64,000 nt of DNA from Gordonia aichiensis NBRC 108223 (GTDB taxonomy: Bacteria > Actinomycetota > Actinomycetes > Mycobacteriales > Mycobacteriaceae). The stretch spans positions 1-64,000 of the forward strand of contig NZ_BANR01000004.1 of assembly GCF_000332975.1 (NCBI RefSeq). The letters run 5' to 3'. Numbering within the stretch: position 1 is the stretch's first letter; every line of letters starts with the position of its first letter. The notes under the pieces are model-generated. The model did no database searches and had not been told where the DNA came from. It saw only the letters and a list, made by a program, of their open reading frames with translations. A program made the position numbers and the translations under genes. This document shows positions 55,636 to 64,000 of the stretch, piece after piece.

Positions 55636-56901
55636 GTGGCACTCGTGGTGCAGAAATACGGTGGATCATCGGTTGCGACAGCTGAGCGCATCCGCCGTGT
55701 CGCCGAGCGCATCGTCGAGACCAAGAAGCAGGGGAACGACGTGGTGGTGGTCGTGTCCGCGATGGGCGACACCACCGACGAACTCCTCGACCTCGCTCAA
55801 CAGGTCAACCCGGCCCCACCGGCCCGCGAGATGGACATGCTGCTCACCTCGGGTGAACGCATCTCCAACGCCCTCGTCGCGATGGCCATCAGTTCGCTCG
55901 GCGCGCAGGCGCAGTCGTTCACCGGCTCGCAGGCGGGTGTGATCACCACCAGCAGTCACGGCAAGGCAAAGATCATCGACGTCACCCCGGGCCGCGTTCG
56001 CAGCGCACTCGACGACGGCAAGATCGTGTTGGTCGCCGGATTCCAGGGCGTCTCCCAGGACACCAAGGACATCACCACGCTCGGACGTGGCGGCTCCGAC
56101 ACCACCGCAGTCGCGCTCGCGGCAGCGCTGGAGGCCGACGTCTGCGAGATCTACACCGATGTTGACGGCGTCTATACCGCCGACCCGCGGATCGTGCCCG
56201 ACGCCCGTCGCCTCGAGACCGTCTCTTTCGAGGAGATGCTCGAGATGGCCGCATGCGGCGCCAAGGTCTTGATGCTGCGCTGCGTGGAATACGCCCGCAG
56301 ATACAACGTTCCCGTTCACGTGCGCTCGTCGTACTCGACCAAACCCGGCACACTCGTTGCCGGCTCGATGGAGGACATTCCCGTGGAAGAAGCGATTCTC
56401 ACCGGTGTCGCACACGACCGCAGCGAGGCCAAGATCACCGTCGTCGGCCTCGACGACCAGCCGGGGTACGCCGCCAAGGTGTTCCGAGCGGTCGCCGACG
56501 CCGAGATCAACATCGACATGGTGCTGCAGAACATCTCCAAGGTCGAGACCGGCAAGACCGACATCACCTTCACCCTCCCGCGCGAGCTTGGCCCGCTGGG
56601 CGTCGAGAAGCTCACCAAGCTGCAGGAGGAGATCGGTTTCACCGAGGTGCTCTACGACGACCACATCGGTAAGGTCTCGCTGGTGGGAGCCGGTATGAAG
56701 AGTCATCCCGGTGTCACGGCCACCTTCTGTGAGGCACTGAGCAACGTCGGAATCAACATCGAACTCATCTCGACGTCGGAGATCCGAATCTCGGTGTTGT
56801 GCCGCGATACCGAGCTCGACGACGCCGTGCGCGCACTGCACGAGGCGTTCGATCTCGGTGGCGAGGAAGAAGCCGTTGTCTACGCAGGAACGGGGCGCTG
56901 A
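55636..56901 (+). CDS. ask: Aspartate kinase
   Basis: The 421-residue enzyme phosphorylates aspartate, the first step to lysine, diaminopimelate, threonine and methionine. The kinase domain has [12 protein letters not shown] (4-15), [30 protein letters not shown] and [13 protein letters not shown]; two ACT domains at the C-terminus mediate Lys/Thr feedback. GGGAGG lies 9 nt before GTG 55636. As in Corynebacterium lysC, an in-frame ATG at 56368 ([13 protein letters not shown]) could start the beta subunit. asd follows 33 nt downstream. Confidence 0.96.
   Translation: MALVVQKYGGSSVATAERIRRVAERIVETKKQGNDVVVVVSAMGDTTDELLDLAQQVNPAPPAREMDMLLTSGERISNALVAMAISSLGAQAQSFTGSQAGVITTSSHGKAKIIDVTPGRVRSALDDGKIVLVAGFQGVSQDTKDITTLGRGGSDTTAVALAAALEADVCEIYTDVDGVYTADPRIVPDARRLETVSFEEMLEMAACGAKVLMLRCVEYARRYNVPVHVRSSYSTKPGTLVAGSMEDIPVEEAILTGVAHDRSEAKITVVGLDDQPGYAAKVFRAVADAEINIDMVLQNISKVETGKTDITFTLPRELGPLGVEKLTKLQEEIGFTEVLYDDHIGKVSLVGAGMKSHPGVTATFCEALSNVGINIELISTSEIRISVLCRDTELDDAVRALHEAFDLGGEEEAVVYAGTGR
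56368..56901 (+). CDS. Aspartate kinase beta subunit, internal in-frame start
   Basis: The 177-residue beta form begins at ATG 56368, [13 protein letters not shown], which aligns with the known beta-subunit start of C. glutamicum LysC and comprises the two ACT domains. In relatives the alpha2beta2 enzyme needs it. No strong ribosome site is visible upstream here. Confidence 0.55.
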   Translation: MEDIPVEEAILTGVAHDRSEAKITVVGLDDQPGYAAKVFRAVADAEINIDMVLQNISKVETGKTDITFTLPRELGPLGVEKLTKLQEEIGFTEVLYDDHIGKVSLVGAGMKSHPGVTATFCEALSNVGINIELISTSEIRISVLCRDTELDDAVRALHEAFDLGGEEEAVVYAGTGR

Positions 56902-57963
<1,062 letters not shown>

Positions 57964-58024
57964 CCGATTCTTCATCTGCGGCCCCGCACTGTGAGGCCCA
58001 CAACCGCCCGATTGGGGTCACTCG

Positions 58025-59056
58025 ATGTCAACACCAGCAGACGCCCCGGCGGTTGCCGACAGACTCGGTCACTACTACAAGATCGACGAGCCGTACCAAG
58101 TTGGTCGGGAGAAGGTGCGCGAGTATGCGCGCGCCGTGCAGGATCACCACCCGGCGCACCGTGACGAGGCCGCCGCACACGAACTCGGATACGCGGGACT
58201 CGTTGCGCCGCTGACGTTCACGGCGATTCCGGCAATGGCAGCCAACCGCGACCTGTTCGAATCGGTCGTCGTCGGCTATGAAACCTATGTGCAGACCGAG
58301 CAGGTCTTCGAGCAGCATCGCCCGATTGTCGCGGGTGACGAACTCACCACCGACGTCGAACTGTCGTCGATCCGACGCGTCGCAGGCAGGGACCTGCTCA
58401 CCGTCACCAACACGTTCACCGACACAGCGGGTGAGGTCGTCCACACGATGCACACCACGGTTGTCGGGGTGAACGCCGACGAGGTCGACCCGGCGATCAA
58501 CGATGCGGTCCGCAACATCATGGTGCACGACGTGAACATCATGACTGCCGATGCGTCGAATGCCGCCTACCGCAAGACGGTACGACCTGAAGGGGCACAG
58601 GTCATTTCGACCGCAGGTGCGCAGCGGACGTCGGGCGCGCTCGACTTCGATTCACTGACTGTCGGAGACGAACTACCGCTTCGCAACGCGCGTCTGTCGC
58701 GTGGTGATCTCGTCAACTACGCAGGTGTGTCCGGTGACGGCAATCCGATTCACTGGGATGAGTCCATCGCGAAGCTCGCAGGGCTCCCCGACGTGATCGC
58801 CCATGGGATGCTGACGATGGGGCTCGGCGCCGGGTTTGTCTCCGCGTGGTCAGGCGATCCGGGCGCGGTGAGCAGATACTCGGTGCGACTTTCGCAGGTG
58901 GCAGTGGTGTCTGCGGCCGAGGGTGGCGTCATCGAGTTCAGCGGCCGTATCAAGTCGCTCGATCCCGAGACCCGCAGCGGAGTCGTGCTCATCGTCGCGA
59001 AGTCGGGCGGTCGCAAGATCTTCGGCCTCGCCACCATGAACGTGCGGTTCGCATAA
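58025..59056 (+). CDS. Fused (3R)-hydroxyacyl-ACP dehydratase HadA-HadB
   Basis: The 343-residue protein has two hot-dog domains: an N-terminal HadA-like one (about 10-150, with YARAVQDHHPAH and GYAGLVAPLTF) and a C-terminal HadB/MaoC-like one (about 200-343) with the hydratase motif AGVSGDGNPIHWDE and GLPDVIAHGMLTMG. In mycobacteria HadA and HadB are separate subunits of the FAS-II dehydratase for mycolic acid elongation; here they are one chain, as seen in several Mycobacteriales. No kas genes are adjacent. Confidence 0.85.
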   Translation: MSTPADAPAVADRLGHYYKIDEPYQVGREKVREYARAVQDHHPAHRDEAAAHELGYAGLVAPLTFTAIPAMAANRDLFESVVVGYETYVQTEQVFEQHRPIVAGDELTTDVELSSIRRVAGRDLLTVTNTFTDTAGEVVHTMHTTVVGVNADEVDPAINDAVRNIMVHDVNIMTADASNAAYRKTVRPEGAQVISTAGAQRTSGALDFDSLTVGDELPLRNARLSRGDLVNYAGVSGDGNPIHWDESIAKLAGLPDVIAHGMLTMGLGAGFVSAWSGDPGAVSRYSVRLSQVAVVSAAEGGVIEFSGRIKSLDPETRSGVVLIVAKSGGRKIFGLATMNVRFA

Positions 59057-59122
59057 CGGGCGTTCCCGACACTCGTGCGCCCTGGCTCACACCCCGTGGT
59101 TACTGTGGGGTAGGTTACGACC

Positions 59123-60412
59123 ATGACACGAATTCGGGGATTCATCTCAGGTAGGCGGGTCCGTCGTGCGACGCGACGGTCAACGGTCGCGGTCACGGCA
59201 GGGGCGTTGGCTCTCGGAGCGGCGACAGCGGCCGTCGGTCCAGCTCACGCGGCCGACTTCTACACTCCGCCGTCGCAGTTCTCCGCATCGCCGGGGTCGG
59301 TCATCCGTAGTGAGCCGAGTCCGTTGTTGCTGCAGATACCGGGCCTGAAGAATCAGTGGCCGGGAACGGCGACGCGGATCATGTATACCTCGCGCTATCA
59401 GGACGGTAAGCCTGCGGCGGTGACCGGAACCGTCGTCGAGCCGACAGCACCGTGGAAGGGCAAAGGCCCCCGGCCCACCGTCGTCCTCGGACCGGGCACC
59501 ATCGGCCAGGGGGATCAGTGCGCGGGATCGAAGCTCATGAGCCTGCCCGTGGCCATCGACCCGAGCAAGCCGAGCCTCGCGCTCAACTACTCGGCCCTCG
59601 AGATGAATCTTCTGCTGATCAACGGCGTGCGAGTCGCGATCACCGACTACATCGGGATGGGCACGCCCGGCATCCACACCTACGTGAACAGGGTCGAGAC
59701 CGGACAGGCCATGCTCGACGCTGCCCGCGCGGCGCTGAAGGTCGAGAAGGCACCGGCCAACGCACCGATCGCCTTCTCCGGTTACTCGCAGGGTGGCGGG
59801 GCGTCGGCGTCCGCGGCCGAGTTGGCGTCGACGTACGCACCAGAGCTCAATGTGAAGGCCAGCTACGCCGGTGCGCCGCCGGCCGATCTGTCGAAGGTGA
59901 TCAACCAGATCGACGGCACATTCATCGTGGGCGGTATCGGGTATGCGATCAACGGTCTCGAGGCCCGGTATCCGGAGCTCAAGAGCGTCATCGACCAGGA
60001 GACGAATCCTCGGGGGCGGCAGGCGCTCAAGCAACTGTCGACGCAGTGCATCGCCGACACCGGACTGGCCTTCGGATTCCAGCGAACCAATGCGTGGACC
60101 CGTGACGGCAAGCCACTCTCGGCGGTCATCAACAGGCATGCGAATGTCAAGAAGATCGTCGACGAGCAGCGAATCGGACGCCTCAAGCCCAATGCGCCGG
60201 TCCTGCTCGAGGGTGGTGTCAACGATGACGTCATCCCGTACGGCCAGGTCGCGCAACTCGATCGTGACTGGCGGGCGCAGGGTGCTGATGTGCAGATGAT
60301 CAGCAACACCATCCCGCCGATCTTCCCCGGCCTCGTGGTCAACCATGGATTGCCGATGATCACCACACTGTTGCCCGCGACGAATTATCTTCTCTTGCAT
60401 CTGAACAACTGA
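59123..60412 (+). CDS. Secreted lipase, LIP (Lip1/LipA) family
   Basis: The 429-residue exported protein has a long twin-arginine-rich N-terminus (RRVRRATRRSTVAVTAGALALGAATAAVGPAHA) with cleavage near AHA-AD, then the secretory lipase fold: WPGTATRIMYTSRYQDG, PTVVLGPGTIGQGDQCAGS, nucleophile elbow FSGYSQGGGASA, the acid in GGVNDDVIPY and the histidine in VVNHGLP. Probably hydrolyses acylglycerols or cutin-type esters outside the cell. ATG 59123 follows TAGGTT (59111-59116) by 6 nt (leaderless pattern). Confidence 0.88.
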   Translation: MTRIRGFISGRRVRRATRRSTVAVTAGALALGAATAAVGPAHAADFYTPPSQFSASPGSVIRSEPSPLLLQIPGLKNQWPGTATRIMYTSRYQDGKPAAVTGTVVEPTAPWKGKGPRPTVVLGPGTIGQGDQCAGSKLMSLPVAIDPSKPSLALNYSALEMNLLLINGVRVAITDYIGMGTPGIHTYVNRVETGQAMLDAARAALKVEKAPANAPIAFSGYSQGGGASASAAELASTYAPELNVKASYAGAPPADLSKVINQIDGTFIVGGIGYAINGLEARYPELKSVIDQETNPRGRQALKQLSTQCIADTGLAFGFQRTNAWTRDGKPLSAVINRHANVKKIVDEQRIGRLKPNAPVLLEGGVNDDVIPYGQVAQLDRDWRAQGADVQMISNTIPPIFPGLVVNHGLPMITTLLPATNYLLLHLNN

Positions 60413-60430
60413 TTCGACGACGAGCATCGT

Positions 60431-60460
60431 GATGCCCCCGTCCCACTGGGCGGGGGCATC
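60431..60460 (+). terminator. Terminator hairpin of the lipase gene
   Basis: Perfect 10-bp arms GATGCCCCCG (60431-60440) and CGGGGGCATC (60451-60460), 19 nt past the stop; also placed to end the convergent membrane-protein gene. Confidence 0.75.
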
Positions 60461-60481
60461 GCCACGAATCGGCTCGTATCC

Positions 60482-61660
60482 CTATGGCGCAGAAGACGTC
60501 TCGGTCTGGTAATCAACACGTTGGTCAACGACGGGCCGGGGCACGGCGGAATCTGGTCGATGACGTCGCAGACCAACGAACGAACCGATCACCAGCAGGA
60601 TGCTCACGACATAGGCGGTCATGGCATAGGGAAGCGGTCCGATTCGGCCCCCATTGGGCGCCACGCCGTCGACCGCGGCAAAGTAATCGGGTAGTGCGCT
60701 GATCCAGAGCACGGCAGCGATCACGAGGTAGATTGCGCAGCAGATCACCGGAAACCACTCGCGTGCAAGAGGTTCGGGCAGCGCTGCCGGGTCGGCTCGG
60801 CGCGCGCGGTATGCGCCGTAGAAGGCCAAGACGGTGACGACGGCCAGAACCGCGACGTATGCCCACGCGGACACGGCGCGACCGACGAGCAGCGAACCGC
60901 CGAGCAGATCCACGATGGTCGGCGGAATCGACCCGACGAACAGCACCGGCCATACCAGCACACTCGTCACCACCACATCGCGCACGATGTACCAGCCGCC
61001 CCTGTGCGGCACGGTGCACAGCCATCGGGTCACCAGAGCGATTCCAAACGGCAGCATCACGCTGAAGGCGCTCATGTTCAACAGCGGTATGCCGCTGAAC
61101 GATGGATGGGCCGTCGATACCTCCTGGTTCCACACCCACCATTTCATCTGCGGCCCAAGGCCATCTGCCACCTGGTAGAGGCAGTGGAACACGAAAGCCA
61201 CACAGCCCGCGGACACAAAGATGTTGTAGCGCGAGAAGATCCCGGTGCGCTGGACGAGCGTGTACGCCACGTAGAGGTACACCGGATACATCGCGACGAT
61301 GTAGAGCGGTAACCGATCGTAGAGGAACTGGACCGTGAACAGGTTGTGTGCGAACGTGAGTCCGAGTTCGTCCTCGATACCGAACCATTGCGGGAAGTAG
61401 GCGATCGGCTCGACGAGGAGCAGTGCGAGGATGCCGCTGCACCAGACCACCAGATTCGACGCGTCGTGCTGCGATCGGTACCAACGGACGGCGTGAACCA
61501 AGCACGCGATCACTCCGACGACGAGAGTCGCCTCGATGACGGGCAGCGTCCAGTTGTCCAGATCTGCGGGATTGGTGATCGTGACGACCGCATTGCCGTC
61601 GCACCGGACGCCGTGAAGCGTCTCCGACAGTCGCGCGTACTCGGCTGTGCATGTCTGCAT
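60482..61660 (-). CDS. Polytopic membrane protein, unknown
   Basis: The 392-residue protein has about nine to ten hydrophobic helices, with a cysteine-containing N-terminus (MQTCTAEYARLSETLHGVRCDG), then VIEATLVVGVIACLVHAVRWYRS, EPIAYFPQWFGIEDELGL and WVWNQEVSTAHPSFSGIPLLNM. I do not recognise the family, and no conserved catalytic motif stands out. A TetR gene is divergent with an operator-like palindrome between, so it is probably inducible. Confidence 0.7.
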   Translation of the reverse strand: MQTCTAEYARLSETLHGVRCDGNAVVTITNPADLDNWTLPVIEATLVVGVIACLVHAVRWYRSQHDASNLVVWCSGILALLLVEPIAYFPQWFGIEDELGLTFAHNLFTVQFLYDRLPLYIVAMYPVYLYVAYTLVQRTGIFSRYNIFVSAGCVAFVFHCLYQVADGLGPQMKWWVWNQEVSTAHPSFSGIPLLNMSAFSVMLPFGIALVTRWLCTVPHRGGWYIVRDVVVTSVLVWPVLFVGSIPPTIVDLLGGSLLVGRAVSAWAYVAVLAVVTVLAFYGAYRARRADPAALPEPLAREWFPVICCAIYLVIAAVLWISALPDYFAAVDGVAPNGGRIGPLPYAMTAYVVSILLVIGSFVGLRRHRPDSAVPRPVVDQRVDYQTETSSAP

Positions 61661-61703
61661 TCGTGCACCTCAGGGTTCTCGAGGATGTGACCCGATGCCC
61701 TGA

Positions 61704-61730
61704 TCATACGTCTGTGTCAGATATGTATGA
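61704..61730. promoter_or_regulatory. 27-bp imperfect palindrome, TetR operator
   Basis: TCATAC and GTATGA are the outer arms; 10 of 13 pairs are complementary around a central G. It lies between the membrane-protein gene (start 61660) and the TetR gene (start 61766). Confidence 0.65.
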
Positions 61731-61765
61731 CCAGAATCAGGAATCTGACATGCGACGATGGACGG

Positions 61766-62389
61766 ATGAGAACACGAGGCTGGGGTGGCGACCTTCCGCG
61801 CTCGGAGGAGGAGGCCCGTGAGCGGATAGTCTCAGCGGCGATGCGGTGTATCGATCGATCGGGTCCGGCCAAGACCACGCTCGCCGACGTCGCGGTCGAA
61901 CTGCAGGTGACCAGGCAGACCGTCTACCGCGTGTTCCCCACGACGGCCGACCTTCTCGCTGCTGTGGGAGAGGCCGGTGCTGAGCAGTTCCTCGAGCGTC
62001 TCACGGCTCACGTCGCCGACATCACCGATCCGCGGGATGCGCTGGCCGAGGCGGTTGTCTACACGCTCGGGCGGCTTCCGGACGAGCCGCACATCGGACT
62101 TCTCGTACAGGTCGGCGAGAACGAGGTCTTCAGTCGCGGGGCGACCTCCTCGCGTGCGATGCGGTTCGGGGCGTCGGTGTTGCGTCGGTTCCCGATCGAC
62201 TGGGCTGCAATGGGTGTCGACGACGAGCGGCTCGACGGCCTCGCCGAGTTCATGCTTCGAATTCTGTTGTCGTTCCTGCAGTATCCGTCTGACCCGCCCA
62301 GGAGTCCGGGTCAGCTGCGCGCGTACCTTCGACGCTGGCTTACGCCGGCGCTCGACCTGGAAGAGCCTGATGCGCCGCCGGTACGGTGA
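61766..62389 (+). CDS. TetR-family transcriptional regulator
   Basis: The 207-residue protein has an N-terminal HTH (KTTLADVAVELQVTRQTVYRVFPTTADLLAAV, about 37-68) and an all-helical ligand domain (EPHIGLLVQVGENEVFSRGATSS). ATG 61766 gives a protein with the HTH in the usual place. It probably represses the divergent membrane protein through the palindrome at 61704-61730. Confidence 0.87.
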   Translation: MRTRGWGGDLPRSEEEARERIVSAAMRCIDRSGPAKTTLADVAVELQVTRQTVYRVFPTTADLLAAVGEAGAEQFLERLTAHVADITDPRDALAEAVVYTLGRLPDEPHIGLLVQVGENEVFSRGATSSRAMRFGASVLRRFPIDWAAMGVDDERLDGLAEFMLRILLSFLQYPSDPPRSPGQLRAYLRRWLTPALDLEEPDAPPVR

Positions 62390-62404
62390 GCCGCCGGGCG
62401 ACCG

Positions 62405-63604
62405 TCAATGGAGGGCGATGCCGAGCTTGCCTGCCATCACCGAGACCATGTGCTGAACACCGATCTCGTTGCGGCCTAACAACATATGGTCGTGCTGTCC
62501 CCGTCGAACACCTTCACCGCACTGGGGCAGCATGGTGAAGTCCTCGTCGCGGACCGCTGCGTGCACCTGCGCGAAGATCTCGTCGTACATTGACCGTTGC
62601 TCGTCGGTGGTCGCGGGATAGCGCGCCATCCAGCTGTGCCGCACGGTGCAGGTCGTTGCCGACTTCTCGGGCAGGATGTCGATCACCTCGACCCCGACCG
62701 GACTGTTGGCGAGGATGAGATTGGGATACACCCAGTAGATGATCCCCATCTGAGCAACGGGGTCCCAGTTGTCGGCGGGCTCGGTGCCCTCGAGTTGGTT
62801 GATCCAGTTGAACGGGAAACCGATTCGGTGGTGATCGCCGAACTCATCGTAGACGTGGGTGTTGGCCAGGGTGTTCATTCCGATCACGCTCTCGCCGTGC
62901 ACAAACGGGAAATGATATCCCTCGGCGAAGGCCTCCAGCGCTCCCTTCCAGCTGACCTCGGACGTCAGAAACCGTTCATCGTGATAGCCGAAGTCCTGGT
63001 AGTTCCATTGCGCCAGTTCTGGGCCCATCGATCCGAGGTGGTCGTCGAGATCGATGTCGGCGTCGGCGGTGAGTACCGCCCAGACAAAGCCGTACTTCTC
63101 CTCGCTGGGCAGTTCGACGAGGCCGTAGTCGTCTCGGTTCATGGATTCGAATCCAGCAGCGCCGGGTACTCCCTTGAGTATGCCCGCGGTGTCGTACACC
63201 CATCCGTGATACGGGCACGTGAATCTGCGTGAGTTTCCCGAACCGCATGCGGGCATTGCCCCGCGGTGTCGGCAATAGTTGAGCAACACATGCGCGGTGC
63301 CATCGCGGTCGCGTGTGATGAGCAATGAGTCGCCGAGAACCGAGCGCACGACGTAGTCGAACGGTGCCGGGATCTGGGCGGTCGCGAGAACGGGAATGGG
63401 GACCCGGCGGAGGATCGCTGACTCCTCGAGGTCGCGCAGCTTCTCGTCGTTGTAGTAACTCAGCGGCACACGCAACGTGTCCGGGGCCATGTCAGTGGTG
63501 TGTGTGAGTGCCAGATCGAGTGCGCGGCGGGTCAATTGCGGACCCAGTGGCGTTGGAGCGGAGGAGTGTGCGTAGAGCGAGGTGACATCGGGGCTGGTGG
63601 TCAT
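62405..63604 (-). CDS. Rieske-type ring-hydroxylating oxygenase, alpha subunit
   Basis: The 399-residue protein has the Rieske 2Fe-2S site C111-R-H113 ... C130-PY-H133 (NYCRHRGAMP and FTCPYHGWVYD), and a catalytic mononuclear-iron domain with EAFAEGYHFPFVHGES (H231 and H236). It would insert oxygen into an aromatic or other substrate and needs a reductase, which is not encoded nearby. ATG 63604 is preferred because GAAGGA lies 8 nt upstream. The gene is divergent from the truncated gene at the right edge. Confidence 0.87.
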   Translation of the reverse strand: MTTSPDVTSLYAHSSAPTPLGPQLTRRALDLALTHTTDMAPDTLRVPLSYYNDEKLRDLEESAILRRVPIPVLATAQIPAPFDYVVRSVLGDSLLITRDRDGTAHVLLNYCRHRGAMPACGSGNSRRFTCPYHGWVYDTAGILKGVPGAAGFESMNRDDYGLVELPSEEKYGFVWAVLTADADIDLDDHLGSMGPELAQWNYQDFGYHDERFLTSEVSWKGALEAFAEGYHFPFVHGESVIGMNTLANTHVYDEFGDHHRIGFPFNWINQLEGTEPADNWDPVAQMGIIYWVYPNLILANSPVGVEVIDILPEKSATTCTVRHSWMARYPATTDEQRSMYDEIFAQVHAAVRDEDFTMLPQCGEGVRRGQHDHMLLGRNEIGVQHMVSVMAGKLGIALH

Positions 63605-63702
63605 CGGAGTGTCCTTCATCGATATCGTCTGATAGCGACCATACACGTGCACCGGTTAGTGTCTAGTCATGTTGGTAATGTTTCAGGCCCTCGGGGTATG
63701 TG

Positions 63703-64000
63703 ATGAGCATCGAGTGGCAACGATTCGCTGAGTTCGTCCGGGATGAGATCGTCACAGCGGTGACCGAATTCGCGCAACAACATCCCGACGCATGTCCTCG
63801 GCGCGCTGTACTTTACGATTTCCGCACCCATGATCTGCTGATACTCTTCCCGACGATTGCGGTGTGTGGAGCGGAGGCCGGCGACGCACATCCGGAAGAG
63901 TGGGAATGGCAACATGATTCGACCCGGTCAGCCGACGCTTGGGCGGCGGTGCTGACCGCTTACGCGGGGTCGGGCAGTGCTGGATGGCCCTCGGTGGTCA
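63703..64000 (+). CDS. Truncated gene of unknown function at the window edge
   Basis: An open frame from ATG 63703 runs off the right end, giving at least 99 residues: IEWQRFAEFVRDEIVTAV near the start, VLYDFRTHDLLILFPTIAV and EEWEWQHDSTRSADAW. The pattern (aromatic residues, HPD after the first helix, YDFRTHDLL) is reminiscent of SMI1/DUF4303-type immunity-like proteins but is not enough to assign. The region is slightly less GC-rich than the rest. Confidence 0.5.
   Translation, partial: MSIEWQRFAEFVRDEIVTAVTEFAQQHPDACPRRAVLYDFRTHDLLILFPTIAVCGAEAGDAHPEEWEWQHDSTRSADAWAAVLTAYAGSGSAGWPSVV

Overview
This is a GC-rich chromosomal window from an actinobacterium of the order Mycobacteriales, most likely Gordonia or a close relative such as Rhodococcus, Dietzia or Nocardia. 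The gene content and order point there: ligC/prim-polC, tRNA-Ser, SRP RNA, an AspT-type aminotransferase, dnaX, the methyltransferase/FAD-oxidoreductase pair, ybaB, recR, gatD/murT, leuA, ask and asd match, gene family by gene family, the M. tuberculosis block around Rv3708c-Rv3731. A fused HadA-HadB dehydratase, many secreted or lipoprotein genes and a GT87 mannosyltransferase fit a mycolic-acid-containing envelope. Genus-level assignment is inference.

Layout. 1-1449 is the distal end of an integrated element. It ends in a 27-bp copy of a tRNA-Ser 3' end (att remnant), carries an orphan TacT-like GNAT gene, and contains three degenerate type I-E-like CRISPR repeats. 1731-4203 holds a divergent ddl/murF-like pair. 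4206-10454 holds a TipAL-type regulator, a lipoprotein, a tRNA-guanine transglycosylase lacking its zinc cysteines, two CNNM/CBS membrane proteins and GluQRS, so two queuosine-related tRNA enzymes lie close together. 10579-12721 is the LigC-PrimPolC repair pair. 12761-20744 has a DUF5996 protein, an NmrA-like protein, tRNA-Ser(GGA), SRP RNA, an aminotransferase, a GT87 enzyme, secreted proteins and an acyl-CoA synthetase. 20924-29053 is the dnaX-to-recR core. 29081-35999 has secreted esterases, a P-loop kinase, UdgB and the MurT-GatD lipid II amidation pair. 36003-45689 is accessory: a MinD-like ATPase with proline-rich repeats, lipoproteins, EamA, a flavin monooxygenase, two LysR genes, a frameshifted MFS pump and a CoA-disulfide-reductase-like enzyme. 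46086-48055 is leuA with a leucine-codon leader peptide. 48141-53501 has FUSC, a hemophore-like protein, a nitroreductase, and a DHA2 efflux pump with a divergent TetR. 53540-53975 is a pair of 31-bp tandem-repeat arrays. 54043-63604 has a PIG-V-like mannosyltransferase, ask-asd, HadAB, a secreted lipase, a membrane protein with a divergent TetR, and a Rieske oxygenase. A truncated unknown gene runs off the right edge.

A recurring feature is a TANNNT -10 box placed 6-7 nt before an ATG or GTG, which I read as leaderless transcription. It decides several start codons here, including the leuA leader peptide. No complete mobile-element core, rRNA gene or cas gene is present. The points most worth following up are the zinc-less Tgt clade, the leaderless leuA attenuator, the 31-bp repeat arrays, the island end with CRISPR remnants, and the second MurF next to Ddl.
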